Assembly (NCBI RefSeq): GCF_030818775.1
Contig: NZ_JAUTAU010000001.1
Location: forward strand, 1,616,001 to 1,680,000
Length of the DNA: 64,000 nt
Direction of reading: 5' to 3'
Source of the DNA: Bacillus sp. SORGH_AS_0510
GTDB lineage: Bacteria; Bacillota; Bacilli; Bacillales; Cytobacillaceae
How positions within the stretch are numbered: position 1 is the stretch's first letter; each line of letters starts with the position of its first letter. The notes beneath the pieces were generated by a model. The model was not told where the DNA came from. It saw only the letters and a list, made by a program, of their open reading frames with translations, and made no database searches. Made by a program: the position numbers and the translations under genes. Shown piece by piece: positions 46,682 to 56,640 of this stretch.

Positions 46682-47767
46682 ATGGTTAAACTCGATGAAA
46701 CATTAACGATGTTAAAAGACCTAACAGATGCCAAAGGGATTCCCGGCAATGAGCGTGAAGTGCGCGAAGTAATGAAGAAATACATAACTCCACTTGCTGA
46801 TGAAGTAACCACAGATGGTCTTGGCAGCTTAATTGCTAAGAAGGTGGGAAAAGAAGGCGGTCCAAAAATAATGGTTGCCGGCCACTTAGATGAAGTCGGC
46901 TTCATGGTGACAAAAATTGATGACAAAGGGTTCTTGCGCTTTCAACCAGTTGGCGGCTGGTGGGGACAGGTTATGCTTGCACAGCGTGTAACAATTGTTA
47001 CGAGAAAAGGTGATGTGACAGGTATTATCGGTTCAAAGCCACCACATGTATTATCACCGGAAGCGCGTAAAAAACCAGTTGAAATTAAAGATATGTTCAT
47101 TGATATCGGTGCTTCAAGCAGTGATGAAGCACAGGAGTGGGGTATACGTCCTGGAGATATGATTGTTCCTTACTTTGAGTTTACAGTGATGAACAATGAA
47201 AAGATGCTTTTAGCAAAGGCTTGGGATAACCGTATTGGTTGTGCCATTGCCATTGATGTGTTGCGTCAGCTGCAAGGAACTGACCACCCTAACGTGGTTT
47301 ATGGTGTAGGTGCGGTGCAAGAAGAGGTCGGCTTGCGCGGGGCGAAGACAGCTGCTGCTAAAATCCAACCGGATATCGGTTTTGCTGTTGATGTAGGTAT
47401 TGCAGGGGATACGCCTGGAATTACTGAAAAAGAAGCGATGAGCAAAATGGGCAAAGGCCCGCAAGTTGTCATTTATGATGCTTCATTAGTGGCGCATAAA
47501 GGATTGCGTGATTTTGTGACAGATACAGCTGAGGAGCTAAATATTCCGTTCCAATATGAGTCGATTCCTGGTGGAGGAACAGATGCTGGTTCCATTCATT
47601 TAACTCATAATGGTGTTCCAGCTTTGGCGATTACGATTGCCACTCGTTACATCCATTCCCATGCAGCGATGCTTCATCGTGATGATTATGAAAATGCGGT
47701 TAAGTTAATTGTTGAAGTGATCAAGCGCTTAGACCGTGAAACAGTTGATAAGATTACATTTGAATAA
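46682..47767 (+). CDS. ysdC: M42 family glutamyl aminopeptidase
   Basis: A 361-aa M42 metallopeptidase, a large tetrahedral cytoplasmic aminopeptidase. Metal and catalytic residues: [11 protein letters not shown] (His, Asp, about residues 66-76), WDNRIGC (bridging Asp about 182), [10 protein letters not shown] (Glu pair about 213-217), [11 protein letters not shown], and the last His in [10 protein letters not shown]. Matches B. subtilis YsdC in size and place. Substrate preference unknown. AGGGGGG precedes the ATG. Confidence 0.93.
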   Translation: MVKLDETLTMLKDLTDAKGIPGNEREVREVMKKYITPLADEVTTDGLGSLIAKKVGKEGGPKIMVAGHLDEVGFMVTKIDDKGFLRFQPVGGWWGQVMLAQRVTIVTRKGDVTGIIGSKPPHVLSPEARKKPVEIKDMFIDIGASSSDEAQEWGIRPGDMIVPYFEFTVMNNEKMLLAKAWDNRIGCAIAIDVLRQLQGTDHPNVVYGVGAVQEEVGLRGAKTAAAKIQPDIGFAVDVGIAGDTPGITEKEAMSKMGKGPQVVIYDASLVAHKGLRDFVTDTAEELNIPFQYESIPGGGTDAGSIHLTHNGVPALAITIATRYIHSHAAMLHRDDYENAVKLIVEVIKRLDRETVDKITFE

Positions 47768-47775
47768 GAAGGTAG

Positions 47776-47816
47776 AAATCCCCGGCGAGGTTTTAGATTC
47801 TCCGGGGATTTTTTCT
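47776..47816 (+). terminator. ysdC terminator
   Basis: AAATCCCCGG / CCGGGGATTT stem with T run. Confidence 0.87.
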
Positions 47817-47839
47817 TAGTGGCGGGGAGAGTTCTGTGG

Positions 47840-47873
47840 ATTCGCCGATAGGAACCCGGAATTCGCCGATAGA
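47840..47873 (+). repeat. Two-copy variant of the 21-bp phased short repeat
   Basis: TTCGCCGATAG occurs twice with CGCCGATA starting at 47843 and 47864, exactly 21 bp apart. It is a C-for-T variant of the TTCGCTGATAA units flanking the NERD gene. Confidence 0.6.
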
Positions 47874-47889
47874 AGAGCAAACTCACAAT

Positions 47890-47922
47890 AAAAAGCTGTC
47901 AATCCATCAGATTGACAGCTCT
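47890..47922 (-). terminator. sspI terminator
   Basis: AGAGCTGTCAATC / GATTGACAGCTTT on the minus strand with T run, directly after the sspI stop. Confidence 0.85.
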
Positions 47923-47936
47923 AACATAAAAAATTA

Positions 47937-48143
47937 TTACTTTAACCCGCTTTCAAGGGTGGTAAGCATTTCTTTCTTTTCTTCTTCAGAAGAATTCTTC
48001 CAAATGATTTCGAATAAAACGCCAAGACCTGGGAGCATTTTTTCCTCTCCGTTTTGAATCGCATCTACAATTGTATCTTCTAATTGATCCTGCGTATTAC
48101 CAGAAACATTGTGAATAATCGCATTACGCAAATTTAAGTTCAT
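47937..48143 (-). CDS. sspI: Small acid-soluble spore protein I
   Basis: A 68-aa minor SASP of the SspI family, made in the forespore. N-terminus [20 protein letters not shown] and centre [17 protein letters not shown] are characteristic. AAAAGGAG precedes ATG 48143; the earlier ATG at 48149 has poor spacing. It is divergent from the rRNA methyltransferase gene. In B. subtilis sspI is under sigma-G; I could not fix a convincing sigma-G promoter here. Confidence 0.94.
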   Translation of the reverse strand: MNLNLRNAIIHNVSGNTQDQLEDTIVDAIQNGEEKMLPGLGVLFEIIWKNSSEEEKKEMLTTLESGLK

Positions 48144-48266
48144 AATCACACACTCCTTTTTATTACATTCATTCTTTTATATCATTTCTACTATTTGGTT
48201 TTATTATGTATGGTTATTAGGATATAATGAGAAAATCATACGAGCTTTTAAAAAGGAGAACCCGTT

Positions 48267-49028
48267 TTGAAACATATTGAATCTGTAAATAATCCTAAGG
48301 TAAAACAATGGAAAAAACTTTTAACGAAAAAAGAGCGGGATAAAACCGAATCATTTATCGTGGAAGGATTCCATTTAGTAGAAGAAGCATTAAAACAAGG
48401 AGAACAGGTATTAGAAATCATTGTTTCTGAGAAAGTAGGCTTACCGCCGCGGTGGGATGTTAATTCTACTCCAGTCACACTTGTAACAGAGGAAATCTCT
48501 GATCTGTTAACAGAAACAGAAGCACCGCAAGGAATTTACGCTGTATGCCGGATGCCAAGTAAGAGAATGGAGGCTCAGACCGAAGAAGGTCAAACGTTCT
48601 TGATGATTGACGCAGTCCAGGATCCAGGTAATCTCGGCACAATGATTCGCACAGCCGATGCAGCAGGCATCGACGCGGTCATTGTTGGACGTGGTAGCGT
48701 GGATATTTATAACTCCAAGGTGTTAAGAGCTGCCCAGGGAAGTCATTTTCACCTTCCGATTTTACGAGCAGAACTCCACGAATGGGTGGATAAGCTACAA
48801 GAAAAGAATATACCTGTTTACGGAACAGCTCTTGAAGGAGCAGCGGTCTACACAGAGATTTCAGGTGGAGAATCCTTCGGCCTAATCGTGGGTAACGAAG
48901 GGAGTGGTGTGGGTAAAGATTTGCTATCTGCCACAACAAAGAATCTCTTTATCCCGATCTTCGGAAAAAGCGAATCGTTAAACGTAGCCGTAGCCACAGG
49001 CGTTCTTCTTTATTATTTGAAAAAATAG
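48267..49028 (+). CDS. ysgA: TrmH/SpoU family RNA 2'-O-methyltransferase
   Basis: A 253-aa SPOUT methyltransferase. N-terminal substrate-binding domain (residues 1-90, IESVNNPKVKQWKKLLTKKER); SpoU domain (about 105-250) with motif 1 VQDPGNLGTMIRTADAAG, motif 2 LIVGNEGSGVGKDLL and motif 3 IPIFGKSESLNVAVATGVLLY, forming the SAM knot. It probably methylates a ribose in rRNA. Located before pheS like B. subtilis ysgA. AAAGGAG precedes the start. Confidence 0.93.
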   Translation: MKHIESVNNPKVKQWKKLLTKKERDKTESFIVEGFHLVEEALKQGEQVLEIIVSEKVGLPPRWDVNSTPVTLVTEEISDLLTETEAPQGIYAVCRMPSKRMEAQTEEGQTFLMIDAVQDPGNLGTMIRTADAAGIDAVIVGRGSVDIYNSKVLRAAQGSHFHLPILRAELHEWVDKLQEKNIPVYGTALEGAAVYTEISGGESFGLIVGNEGSGVGKDLLSATTKNLFIPIFGKSESLNVAVATGVLLYYLKK

Positions 49029-49040
49029 GCGAAATCTAGT

Positions 49041-49070
49041 TTGACCTTCAACGGAAAATTATTATATAAT
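49041..49070 (+). promoter_or_regulatory. pheST promoter
   Basis: TTGACC (49041-49046), 18 bases, TATAAT (49065-49070). Confidence 0.65.
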
Positions 49071-49076
49071 AATGCA

Positions 49077-49360
49077 ATATTGAATAGTAAAGACGATGAC
49101 GGAGAAAAGTACCTTATCAGGGACCATTTAGGGAGAAAGTGTCGTGACTGAAAACACTTTTATGGAAAAGGTAAGAGAAGTTCACCTCCTGAGTTGGCAT
49201 CGGGACCACAAAGAGCGTTTTCGTTTTTTGTGTAAAGATGCACCGGCCTAAGCCGTTATCCGAATGAAGCGAACACATGTGTTTTTTACATACCGTGTTT
49301 ACAAGGGTGGTACCGCGAATAACAAACCTCGTCCCTTTCCAGGGATGGGGTTTTTTTGTT
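49077..49360 (+). promoter_or_regulatory. T-box leader of pheST
   Basis: T-box AAGGGTGGTACCGCG at 49303-49317, followed by terminator AACCTCGTCCC / GGGATGGGGTT with T run. In stem I, TTC at 49181-49183 (GAGAAGTTCACC) is the Phe specifier codon, agreeing with the downstream genes. Uncharged tRNA-Phe would prevent termination. Confidence 0.92.
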
Positions 49361-49409
49361 TGTTTTGGCTGACCACAAACATAATAACTATTTTTAAGGA
49401 GGAATAGAC

Positions 49410-50447
49410 ATGCAAGAACGTTTAAAGGAATTGCAGGAAGAGGCTATTCAAAAAGTGGAACAGTCCACAAGCTTAAAAGAATTAAATGACATTCGTGTTG
49501 CATATTTAGGCAAAAAAGGTCCAATTACAGAAGTGCTACGCGGAATGGGAAAACTCTCAGCAGAAGAGCGACCAGTTATGGGGGCTCTTGCTAATGAAGT
49601 ACGCGAAGCCATTGCGGTAAAAATCGAAGCAAAACAAAAGGGGCTAGAAGAGGCAGCCGTTCTAGAAAAATTAGCGTCTGAAAGCATTGATGTTACCCTT
49701 CCAGGCCGCCCTGTAAAGGTTGGAAACCACCATCCATTAACAAGAATCATTGAAGAAATTGAAGATTTATTCATTGGAATGGGCTACCAAGTAGCAGAAG
49801 GTCCAGAAGTAGAGCAAGATTACTATAACTTTGAAGCACTTAATTTACCGAAAGGGCACCCTGCTCGTGATATGCAGGATTCCTTCTACATCACGGAAGA
49901 GATTCTTCTTCGTACCCATACATCACCAGTGCAGGCCCGTACAATGGAAAAACATCAAGGGAAAGGCCCAATTAAAATTATCTGCCCTGGTAAAGTATAC
50001 CGCCGCGATAATGATGACGCGACACACTCCCATCAATTCATGCAAATCGAAGGCCTTGTTGTCGGAGAAAACATCCGCATGAGTGACCTTAAAGGAACAT
50101 TAGAGGTATTCGCGAAGAAAATGTTCGGTGAAGACCGTGAAATTCGTCTGCGCCCTAGCTTCTTCCCATTCACAGAACCGTCTGTTGAAATGGACATCTC
50201 TTGTAAAATTTGCGGTGGCCACGGCTGTAGCGTATGTAAACAAACAGGCTGGATTGAAATTCTTGGAGCAGGAATGGTTCATCCAAATGTCCTTGAGATG
50301 GCTGGCTACGATTCTAAGAAATATACTGGATTTGCTTTCGGTATGGGACCAGAACGAATCGCAATGCTGAAATACGGTGTGGATGATATTAGACATTTCT
50401 ATACCAATGATGTACGTTTCTTAAAACAATTTTCAAAACATGAATAG
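49410..50447 (+). CDS. pheS: Phenylalanyl-tRNA synthetase alpha subunit
   Basis: A 345-aa class II catalytic subunit. N-terminal coiled coil (residues 1-85) that binds tRNA; catalytic core with motif 2 [21 protein letters not shown] and motif 3 [18 protein letters not shown]. The stretch [17 protein letters not shown] has four Cys that may hold zinc. AAGGAGG precedes the ATG. Forms an alpha2-beta2 enzyme with PheT, 11 bases downstream. Confidence 0.97.
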   Translation: MQERLKELQEEAIQKVEQSTSLKELNDIRVAYLGKKGPITEVLRGMGKLSAEERPVMGALANEVREAIAVKIEAKQKGLEEAAVLEKLASESIDVTLPGRPVKVGNHHPLTRIIEEIEDLFIGMGYQVAEGPEVEQDYYNFEALNLPKGHPARDMQDSFYITEEILLRTHTSPVQARTMEKHQGKGPIKIICPGKVYRRDNDDATHSHQFMQIEGLVVGENIRMSDLKGTLEVFAKKMFGEDREIRLRPSFFPFTEPSVEMDISCKICGGHGCSVCKQTGWIEILGAGMVHPNVLEMAGYDSKKYTGFAFGMGPERIAMLKYGVDDIRHFYTNDVRFLKQFSKHE

Positions 50448-50458
50448 GAGGTTACGAC

Positions 50459-52873
50459 ATGTTCGTTTCATATAAATGGCTTCAGGATTATATTGATTTA
50501 ACTGGTGTAACAGCAGAAGAGCTAGCTGAAAAAATTACAAAGAGCGGTATTGAAGTTGAAGGAGTAGAAACTCTTAACGAAGGCATTAAAGGAGTGGTGG
50601 TTGGTCATGTTCTAGAACGTGAACAGCATCCAAATGCCGATAAATTAAGCAAATGCCTTGTTGATGTGGGACAAGAACAACCGGTACAAATTATCTGTGG
50701 TGCACCGAACGTAGCACAGGGACAAAAAGTAGCAGTGGCAACAGTCGGAGCCGTTCTACCAGGTAATTTTAAAATTAAACGCGCGAAGCTTCGCGGCGAA
50801 GAATCAAACGGCATGATTTGCTCTCTTACTGAGCTTGGCATGGAAGGAAAAGTTGTTCCAAAAGAATACTCTGAAGGAATCTTTGTTTTTCCAGCGGACG
50901 CAGAGGTTGGCGTAGATGCTCTTGAATTGCTTAACCGTGATGATGAAGTACTAGAGCTTAGCTTAACGCCAAACCGTGCAGATTGCTTAAGCATGCTTGG
51001 GGTTGCGTATGAAGTGGCAGCGATTCTTGGCAGAGAAGTAAAGCTTCCAGAAACAACCTTAGAGCCAACAAGTGAAAAAGCATCGGATTATGTGAACGTA
51101 GTGGTTGAAGCGAAAGAGGATAACCCGCTTTATGTGGCAAAACTCATTAAAAATGTGAAAATCGGTCCATCCCCACTTTGGATGCAAACACGTTTAATGT
51201 CTGCGGGAATTCGTCCGCATAACAATGTTGTGGATATTACCAACTACATTTTATTAGAATATGGTCAGCCATTACATGCATTCGATTATGATCGGTTAGG
51301 TTCAAAGGAAATTCTTGTTCGCCGTGCAAACGATGGCGAAAAGTTTATCACGCTTGATGATGTAGAACGTACATTAACATCCGATCACCTGGTGATTACG
51401 AATGGTACCGAGCCTGTTGCACTTGCCGGTGTCATGGGTGGTGCCAATTCTGAGGTAACTTCAGATACAACAACAGTTTTATTAGAGGCTGCTTATTTTA
51501 ACGGGGGAACCGTTAGAAAAGCATCAAAGGATCATGGCTTACGAAGCGAAGCGAGCGCTCGCTTTGAGAAGGGTGTAGATCCAAACCGTGTCCGCGCTGC
51601 AGGCGAACGTGCTGCTTATTTAATGGCAAAGTATGCTGGCGGAGAAGTGTTAGAAGGAGCATCGGAGGTGGATACACTGACAGTAGAACCAGCAGTGGTA
51701 TCTGTTACTCTTGAAAAAATCAATCGTGTCCTTGGCACAGAACTCCAAATGAGCGATGTAAGGGATATCTTTGACCGTCTTCAGTTTTCAGTAAGTGTGG
51801 AGCAGGATACGATTACCGTTACGGCGCCAACACGCCGTGGTGATATCAAAATTGAAGAAGATTTATTGGAAGAAGTTGCTCGTCTATATGGCTATGATAA
51901 CATTCCAAAGACATTACCAATCGGTTCTACGACTCCTGGAAAATTATCTGACTACCAAAAGAAACGCCGTGTGGTTCGTCAATATCTTGAAGGAGCAGGA
52001 CTATATCAAGCTGTAACTTATTCCTTAACTAGTGAGGAAAAAGCTGCACAATTTGCTCTTGAAAAGCGTGATACAATCCGTTTAGCAATGCCAATGAGTG
52101 AGGAACGCAGTATCCTTCGTTTAAGCATCATGCCACAGTTGTTAGAAGTGGTAAAATACAATAGCGCTCGTCAGAACGATAGCTTAGCCGTGTATGAAAC
52201 GGGTGCTGTATTCTTAGCAAATGGCGAAGATACGCTTCCGACTGAGAAAGAGCATGTAGCAGGTGCTGTAACTGGTCTTTGGCACAGCCATTCTTGGCAG
52301 GGTGAGAAGAAGGCAGTAGACTTCTTCGTTGTAAAAGGTATTTTAGAAGGCATGTTTGCGAAGCTTGGTCTATCTGAAAAAGTTCAATATGTTCAAGCGC
52401 AGGCAGAAGGAATGCACCCTGGACGTACAGCAGAAGTTCTCATAAATGGAGAGAAAATCGGTTTCGTCGGCCAAGTACACCCAAGCGTTCAAAAAGAGCT
52501 TGACTTAAAAGATACGTACGTATTTGAGCTATCTTTACAAGCAATCCTTGAAGCAGAAGCACCGGTATTACAATACGATGCCATTCCACGCTTCCCATCT
52601 ATCACAAGAGACATTGCCCTAGTGGTAAACAGTGAAACGGTGTCAGGCACCTTGAAGGAAATTATTTTAACAGCAGGTGCGCCGTTGTTGAAAGAGGTTC
52701 ACGTGTTTGATTTATACGAGGGCGACAAAATGGAAGAAGGCAAGAAGTCCATCGCGTTCTCATTAAAATATGCAGATCCAGAACGTACTTTAACCGATGA
52801 AGAAGTAACAAAGGTTCACAGCAGCGTTCTAGAAGCATTAGAAGAAAAAGCAGGCGCGGTTTTACGCGGATAA
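50459..52873 (+). CDS. pheT: Phenylalanyl-tRNA synthetase beta subunit
   Basis: An 804-aa subunit. Domains: EMAP-like tRNA-binding OB fold (about 40-150), B3/4 editing domain (about 210-390), B5 domain (about 405-480), inactive catalytic-like core, and C-terminal FDX-ACB anticodon domain (about 710-803, [14 protein letters not shown]). Size matches B. subtilis PheT (804 aa). AGGAGGT precedes ATG. Ends the operon with a terminator. Confidence 0.97.
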   Translation: MFVSYKWLQDYIDLTGVTAEELAEKITKSGIEVEGVETLNEGIKGVVVGHVLEREQHPNADKLSKCLVDVGQEQPVQIICGAPNVAQGQKVAVATVGAVLPGNFKIKRAKLRGEESNGMICSLTELGMEGKVVPKEYSEGIFVFPADAEVGVDALELLNRDDEVLELSLTPNRADCLSMLGVAYEVAAILGREVKLPETTLEPTSEKASDYVNVVVEAKEDNPLYVAKLIKNVKIGPSPLWMQTRLMSAGIRPHNNVVDITNYILLEYGQPLHAFDYDRLGSKEILVRRANDGEKFITLDDVERTLTSDHLVITNGTEPVALAGVMGGANSEVTSDTTTVLLEAAYFNGGTVRKASKDHGLRSEASARFEKGVDPNRVRAAGERAAYLMAKYAGGEVLEGASEVDTLTVEPAVVSVTLEKINRVLGTELQMSDVRDIFDRLQFSVSVEQDTITVTAPTRRGDIKIEEDLLEEVARLYGYDNIPKTLPIGSTTPGKLSDYQKKRRVVRQYLEGAGLYQAVTYSLTSEEKAAQFALEKRDTIRLAMPMSEERSILRLSIMPQLLEVVKYNSARQNDSLAVYETGAVFLANGEDTLPTEKEHVAGAVTGLWHSHSWQGEKKAVDFFVVKGILEGMFAKLGLSEKVQYVQAQAEGMHPGRTAEVLINGEKIGFVGQVHPSVQKELDLKDTYVFELSLQAILEAEAPVLQYDAIPRFPSITRDIALVVNSETVSGTLKEIILTAGAPLLKEVHVFDLYEGDKMEEGKKSIAFSLKYADPERTLTDEEVTKVHSSVLEALEEKAGAVLRG

Positions 52874-52890
52874 TTGGTCATTAAAGAGGG

Positions 52891-52927
52891 GCCAGCTCGA
52901 GGGAATTACTTCGGGCTGGTTTTTTTA
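52891..52927 (+). terminator. pheST terminator
   Basis: CCAGCTCGAGG / CTTCGGGCTGG stem with minor mismatches, then seven T. Confidence 0.82.
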
Positions 52928-52953
52928 CTGGGAAAAATTACGGGAAAATTACG

Positions 52954-53047
52954 ATTCGCTGATATATTTTGATATTCGCTGATAAATCGTAAAATTCGCT
53001 GATAAATTGCTATATTCGCTGATAACCTGGTGAAAATCGCTGATAAA
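52954..53047 (+). repeat. Phased short-repeat array upstream of the NERD gene
   Basis: Five copies of (AT)TCGCTGATA. The first four start at 52954, 52974, 52994 and 53014, exactly 20 bp apart; the fifth follows at 21 bp. The 9-10 bases between copies vary. The spacing is two DNA turns, so all copies face the same side of the helix. Confidence 0.8.
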
Positions 53048-53146
53048 AAAAGTGTTAGAAAATTTGTAACAAATTTCGATAAATTTCGGCAGGGATTTTA
53101 GCTGTGCCATTAGAAATTTATAATAAAAATGAAAGGAGTGATAAAT

Positions 53147-54121
53147 TTGGTTATAAAAGAAAGGAAAATTCCGTTAGTTATGCTTATTTTAGAGGCATTA
53201 TGCCGCAGGTTGCCGCTGGATTACCCAAAGTACCAGCAAATTTTAGAGGAATTGGGAAGAAGACAGGCCGGCTACAGAGGTGAGGTAAGTCTTGATTATT
53301 ATTTACGCTTGCTTCCAAATGATAAGTATTGGATTCTCCACGATCTGAACCTTCCAGATGGTGATTACAACTGTCAAATAGATACTCTTCTTTTAACCTC
53401 AGAATTTGCCCTTATTATTGAAGTGAAAAATCTAGCTGGTAAATTAATAATTGATACTGACAATGAACAGTTTACACAAATAAATAATGAAAAGGAAAAG
53501 GGGTACATTTATCCAATTGCCCAAGCAGAAAGACATCAAGAGTATTTAAGGAAGTTGATGGCTGAGCACAAATTTCCCTCTATACCAATTGATCATTTAG
53601 TCGTGATTAGTAATGGTAATGCTTCATATGTGGTCACGGGGAAAAATGCTTATAAAGTCAAACCACGCGTATGTAAGGCTGATGTCTTTAATAATAAAAT
53701 GCACTTTTTTGAGAATCTATACTCTGAACCTCTTCTTAATACAAAAGAACTCCGAAAACTAAGTCGCCTTCTCATCAAAATGAATACAATCCCAACAAAT
53801 TATATCTTGGAAAAGTACGGTATCAAAAAGAACAATATTTTAACTGGTATTTTTGGCCCACAATGTAATCATCGTCCCCTTGTTCGAAAAAAACATAAAT
53901 GGTATTGCCATACCTGCGACGCATACTTCAAAGATGCTCATATAAATGCACTTAAGGACTACTTTCTATTAATCGATTCGAAGATTACGAACAAGCAATT
54001 CCGAGAGTTTGCACAAATTAAATCTCATGATACCGCGAAAAGATTACTTCAATCTGCGAATCTAAAGTATTTTGGTGTGAAAAAGGCACGATACTACTCC
54101 CCGAAGACTATCCCTTGGTGA
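53147..54121 (+). CDS. NERD-domain (nuclease-related) protein
   Basis: A 324-aa protein. Residues 40-150 form the NERD domain with the expected nuclease-like acidic/Lys set: E46 (GYRGEVSLDYYL), D79 (CQIDTLLL), E92 and K94 (ALIIEVKNLAGKL). The C-terminal part (about 240-265) has a zinc-ribbon-like CNHRPLVRKKHKWYCHTCDAYF, then a helical basic end. NERD proteins are linked to DNA processing or defence, but biochemical function is not settled. TTG 53147 is 8 bases after AAAGGAG; the ATG at 53129 precedes the SD. Not part of the B. subtilis order; flanked on both sides by phased repeats, suggesting insertion of a unit. Confidence 0.85.
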   Translation: MVIKERKIPLVMLILEALCRRLPLDYPKYQQILEELGRRQAGYRGEVSLDYYLRLLPNDKYWILHDLNLPDGDYNCQIDTLLLTSEFALIIEVKNLAGKLIIDTDNEQFTQINNEKEKGYIYPIAQAERHQEYLRKLMAEHKFPSIPIDHLVVISNGNASYVVTGKNAYKVKPRVCKADVFNNKMHFFENLYSEPLLNTKELRKLSRLLIKMNTIPTNYILEKYGIKKNNILTGIFGPQCNHRPLVRKKHKWYCHTCDAYFKDAHINALKDYFLLIDSKITNKQFREFAQIKSHDTAKRLLQSANLKYFGVKKARYYSPKTIPW

Positions 54122-54130
54122 GTTTTTTAA

Positions 54131-54226
54131 TTCGCTGATAAACGGTTCAAATCCGCTGATAAATTGCCGGATTCGCTGATAAACGGTTCAGATTCGCTGA
54201 TAACACACAAAAATTCGCTGATAAAC
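54131..54226 (+). repeat. Phased short-repeat array downstream of the NERD gene
   Basis: Five copies of TTCGCTGATAA (one TCCGCTGATAA). The CGCTGATA cores begin at 54133, 54154, 54174, 54195 and 54216, so 20-21 bp apart. Same orientation as the upstream array; two of the variable stretches share ACGGTTCA. Confidence 0.8.
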
Positions 54227-54270
54227 TATTGTGTAGAGAGCGTAGTTGTTTAAATTTAATATATTTTAAA

Positions 54271-54327
54271 TAAAAAAGCCCCAAATTGAAGTGAGGATGC
54301 CCCAAAACTTGGAGCATCCTCTCAATT
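54271..54327 (-). terminator. Terminator of the pterin dehydratase gene
   Basis: On the minus strand AATTGAGAGGATGC pairs with GCATCCTCACTTCAATT (small bulge), followed by GGGGC and six T. Confidence 0.75.
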
Positions 54328-54619
54328 ATTTAAATTTCTCATAGATTTCATCATATTTCCCCGCCAATTCCACATCCAGATCCGTCAATCCGCCGGCATT
54401 CCACGATGTGAGCCGCAAAGTGACTAATTTATAGTCGATCGCGATGAATGGGTGATGGTTGACTTCTTCGGATAGCGCCGCAATTTCATTCACGAACGCG
54501 ACACCTTTCAAGAATTCCTGAAAACGATATTTTTTCACGATGAACTTTCCGTCGAGTTTCCAACCGGATAATTCGCCAACCTTTTGATCAATCTCTGTTA
54601 AACTAAGTCGATTTGCCAT
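54326..54619 (-). CDS. 4a-hydroxytetrahydrobiopterin dehydratase
   Basis: A 97-aa pterin-4a-carbinolamine dehydratase. The active-site pattern E-x3-H-H-P-x5-Y ... W ... D is seen in EEVNHHPFIAIDYKLVTLRL and TSWNAGGLTDLD (residues about 50-83). It dehydrates 4a-hydroxy-tetrahydrobiopterin; many bacteria keep it without a pterin-dependent hydroxylase nearby, and none is in this window. GGAGGGG precedes the ATG. Transcribed against the NERD gene, downstream of rnhC on the same strand. Confidence 0.93.
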   Translation of the reverse strand: MANRLSLTEIDQKVGELSGWKLDGKFIVKKYRFQEFLKGVAFVNEIAALSEEVNHHPFIAIDYKLVTLRLTSWNAGGLTDLDVELAGKYDEIYEKFK

Positions 54620-54662
54620 GATACGAAATCCCCTCCTTGAATAAATGTATTCGCCAACCCTA

Positions 54663-55607
54663 TTAATTCTTCCTTTTATTTACTAGAGCCAAGGCTTTAT
54701 CCGTGTTAGCGAAGTGCAGCTTTACAAAGGCTGGGAGAATGTCCCGCCCTTTACTAGCAATTAACTTGGCGGCGGCCACATCTACCTGTGCGCCAGCCCC
54801 CTTAGGAATCTTAAAGCCTGCTGCTTCACTCAGTTTGTCTATATATTGGACGAAGGCGTAACGCGCGAGAATACTTGCGGCTGCAACAGCTAAGTGAATC
54901 CCTTCTGCTTTCGTGCTAAAATATACATTTTCTCTCGCAACGGCTTTTTGGCTCTTGATATGTTGAAAATAAGTACTTGGCTGTACAAATTGGTCAATGA
55001 GCACCGCTTCTGGTTGTTCGGGTGCAATCTTTTCCAATACATTCAAAATGGCCTGATTATGTAGAAGTGCCTTCATCTTCCCTTGAGACATGCCTGACTG
55101 CTGCAGCTTATTATATTTGTCGTTTTTCAATGTCATTAAACTAAACGGTACTACATCCTTAATAACCTTAGCAATCGCTATAATCTTCTCATCATTCAAG
55201 TCCTTTGAATCTCGTACACCTAATTCTTTTAAAAGAGGGATATGTTCTTTTTTTACATAAGCAGCAACGACTGTGATCGGACCAAAAAAGTCACCCGTTC
55301 CCACTTCATCCGAACCAATAACGGACATGCCGCTGATGCCGGGCGGTACATCTCCCTTAGCAGAAGAAGCAACCTTTTTAGTGGGCGCACCCCCTAATGA
55401 ATCAACACTACCCCATCTCCCAGCTTCCTTTTCACTATCATTTCCCTGAAATAACACCTTGCCGGAATTGTAAGCTGTGATGACACAACCAGGGGTCTTG
55501 GCCGAAAACACGCTTCCAGGTGGATTTTTTTCTAAAAGCTGCTTTGAATAATACTTCTTCATTTCTGTAATCTCATTTATTCCTACCTTAATTACCACAT
55601 TTCCCAA
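54663..55607 (-). CDS. rnhC: Ribonuclease HIII
   Basis: A 314-aa RNase HIII that cuts the RNA strand of RNA-DNA hybrids. N-terminal TBP-like substrate-binding domain (residues 1-85), then the catalytic domain with GSDEVGTGDFFGP (Asp, Glu), LGVRDSKDL (Asp), and ASILARYAFV. Start is uncertain: TTG 55607 gives MGNVVIK like relatives but has a weak SD; GTG 55598 is possible. In B. subtilis rnhC is also divergent from zapA. Confidence 0.93.
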   Translation of the reverse strand: MGNVVIKVGINEITEMKKYYSKQLLEKNPPGSVFSAKTPGCVITAYNSGKVLFQGNDSEKEAGRWGSVDSLGGAPTKKVASSAKGDVPPGISGMSVIGSDEVGTGDFFGPITVVAAYVKKEHIPLLKELGVRDSKDLNDEKIIAIAKVIKDVVPFSLMTLKNDKYNKLQQSGMSQGKMKALLHNQAILNVLEKIAPEQPEAVLIDQFVQPSTYFQHIKSQKAVARENVYFSTKAEGIHLAVAAASILARYAFVQYIDKLSEAAGFKIPKGAGAQVDVAAAKLIASKGRDILPAFVKLHFANTDKALALVNKRKN

Positions 55608-55746
55608 TAGTAAAACACCACATTTCTACTTATTATTATCTAGTAAATCATGAGCCTTTGCCTACTTTTTAATTAGTTTGACTTTTCCAGTTCTAATAGT
55701 TCATGTTATGATATAGAGTAGGATTCTTTGAATGGAGGCTTTTGCG

Positions 55747-56007
55747 TTGTCAAACACACAAAAACACAGAACAACCGTAGATATTTACGGTCAGCAATAC
55801 GTTATTATGGGTACGGAAAGCCCAAGTCATATTAGGCTAGTAGCATCGTTAGTTGACGATAAAATGCGGGAAATCAGTTCCAAGAATCCATCTCTGGACG
55901 TTAGTAAGCTTGCCGTTTTAACAGCCGTAAATGCAGTCAATGATTATATCAAAATTAAAGACCAGTTGGATCGGTTGCAAACAGAACTACTAAAGGAAAA
56001 GGACTAA
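55747..56007 (+). CDS. zapA: Cell division protein ZapA
   Basis: An 86-aa FtsZ-ring stabiliser. N-terminal globular part [14 protein letters not shown], the family hallmark, then a long C-terminal coiled coil (residues 45-86). TTG 55747 is 8 bases after TGGAGG; the ATG at 55732 overlaps that SD. The stop is 6 bases before yshB. Confidence 0.93.
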   Translation: MSNTQKHRTTVDIYGQQYVIMGTESPSHIRLVASLVDDKMREISSKNPSLDVSKLAVLTAVNAVNDYIKIKDQLDRLQTELLKEKD

Positions 56008-56013
56008 TTTAAT

Positions 56014-56556
56014 ATGTTGGATTTAGCCATTATTATTCTCTTAATTATTGGATTTTTTGTCGGCCTTAAAAGAGGCTTCATACTGCAGCTTGTTCATTTA
56101 ACCAGTTTTATTATTGCATATGTCGTAGCAACAATATACTACGAAGAGTTGGCACCGAAGCTCACTCTCTGGATTCCTTATCCAAATCTAGGTGAGGGAA
56201 CAACCTTAAAACTCTTAACAGATAGCACCAATATGGAGACCGCATTTTACCGTGCCATCTCCTTTGTTATTATCTTTTTTGCGGTAAAAATTCTTTTGCA
56301 GATTATCGGTTCCATGCTAGATTTCATTGCACATCTGCCTATTCTTCGCCAGTTAAATGTGTGGGCAGGAGGAATCTTTGGTTTCTTGGAAGTCTATCTA
56401 ATTATCTTTATTTTATTATATATTGCTGCGTTGATTCCAATAGAATTTTTACAAAATCCATTGGATAACTCATTTATGGCAAAAGCAATTGTGAACCACA
56501 CCCCTATCCTTTCACAGCAAATAAAGAGCTTGTGGATTGAATATACAGCTGCTTGA
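56014..56556 (+). CDS. yshB: CvpA family membrane protein
   Basis: A 180-aa CvpA/YshB protein with four hydrophobic segments (about 3-22, 28-45, 78-105, 118-145) and conserved GLKRGFILQL near the N-terminus. The E. coli member is needed for colicin V production; in Bacillus the role is unknown. Co-transcribed with zapA, and closed by a hairpin that starts at its stop codon. Downstream is polX. Confidence 0.9.
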   Translation: MLDLAIIILLIIGFFVGLKRGFILQLVHLTSFIIAYVVATIYYEELAPKLTLWIPYPNLGEGTTLKLLTDSTNMETAFYRAISFVIIFFAVKILLQIIGSMLDFIAHLPILRQLNVWAGGIFGFLEVYLIIFILLYIAALIPIEFLQNPLDNSFMAKAIVNHTPILSQQIKSLWIEYTAA

Positions 56557-56583
56557 ACTTCTCTGTAGCAGAGAAGTTTTTCT
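56556..56583 (+). terminator. Terminator between yshB and polX
   Basis: AACTTCTCTG / CAGAGAAGTT, 10-bp perfect stem, loop TAG, then TTTTC. Confidence 0.85.
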
Positions 56584-56640
56584 ATTCTGCCATAAAGTAG
56601 GATAAAATGAAAATGCTAAATAAGAGGCGGGTGAACGAAA

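Noticed and set aside
52954..54226. CRISPR array from the short repeats around the NERD gene
   Set aside because: Repeat units are about 11 bp with 9-10 bp between, far shorter than CRISPR repeats and spacers, and no cas gene is present.
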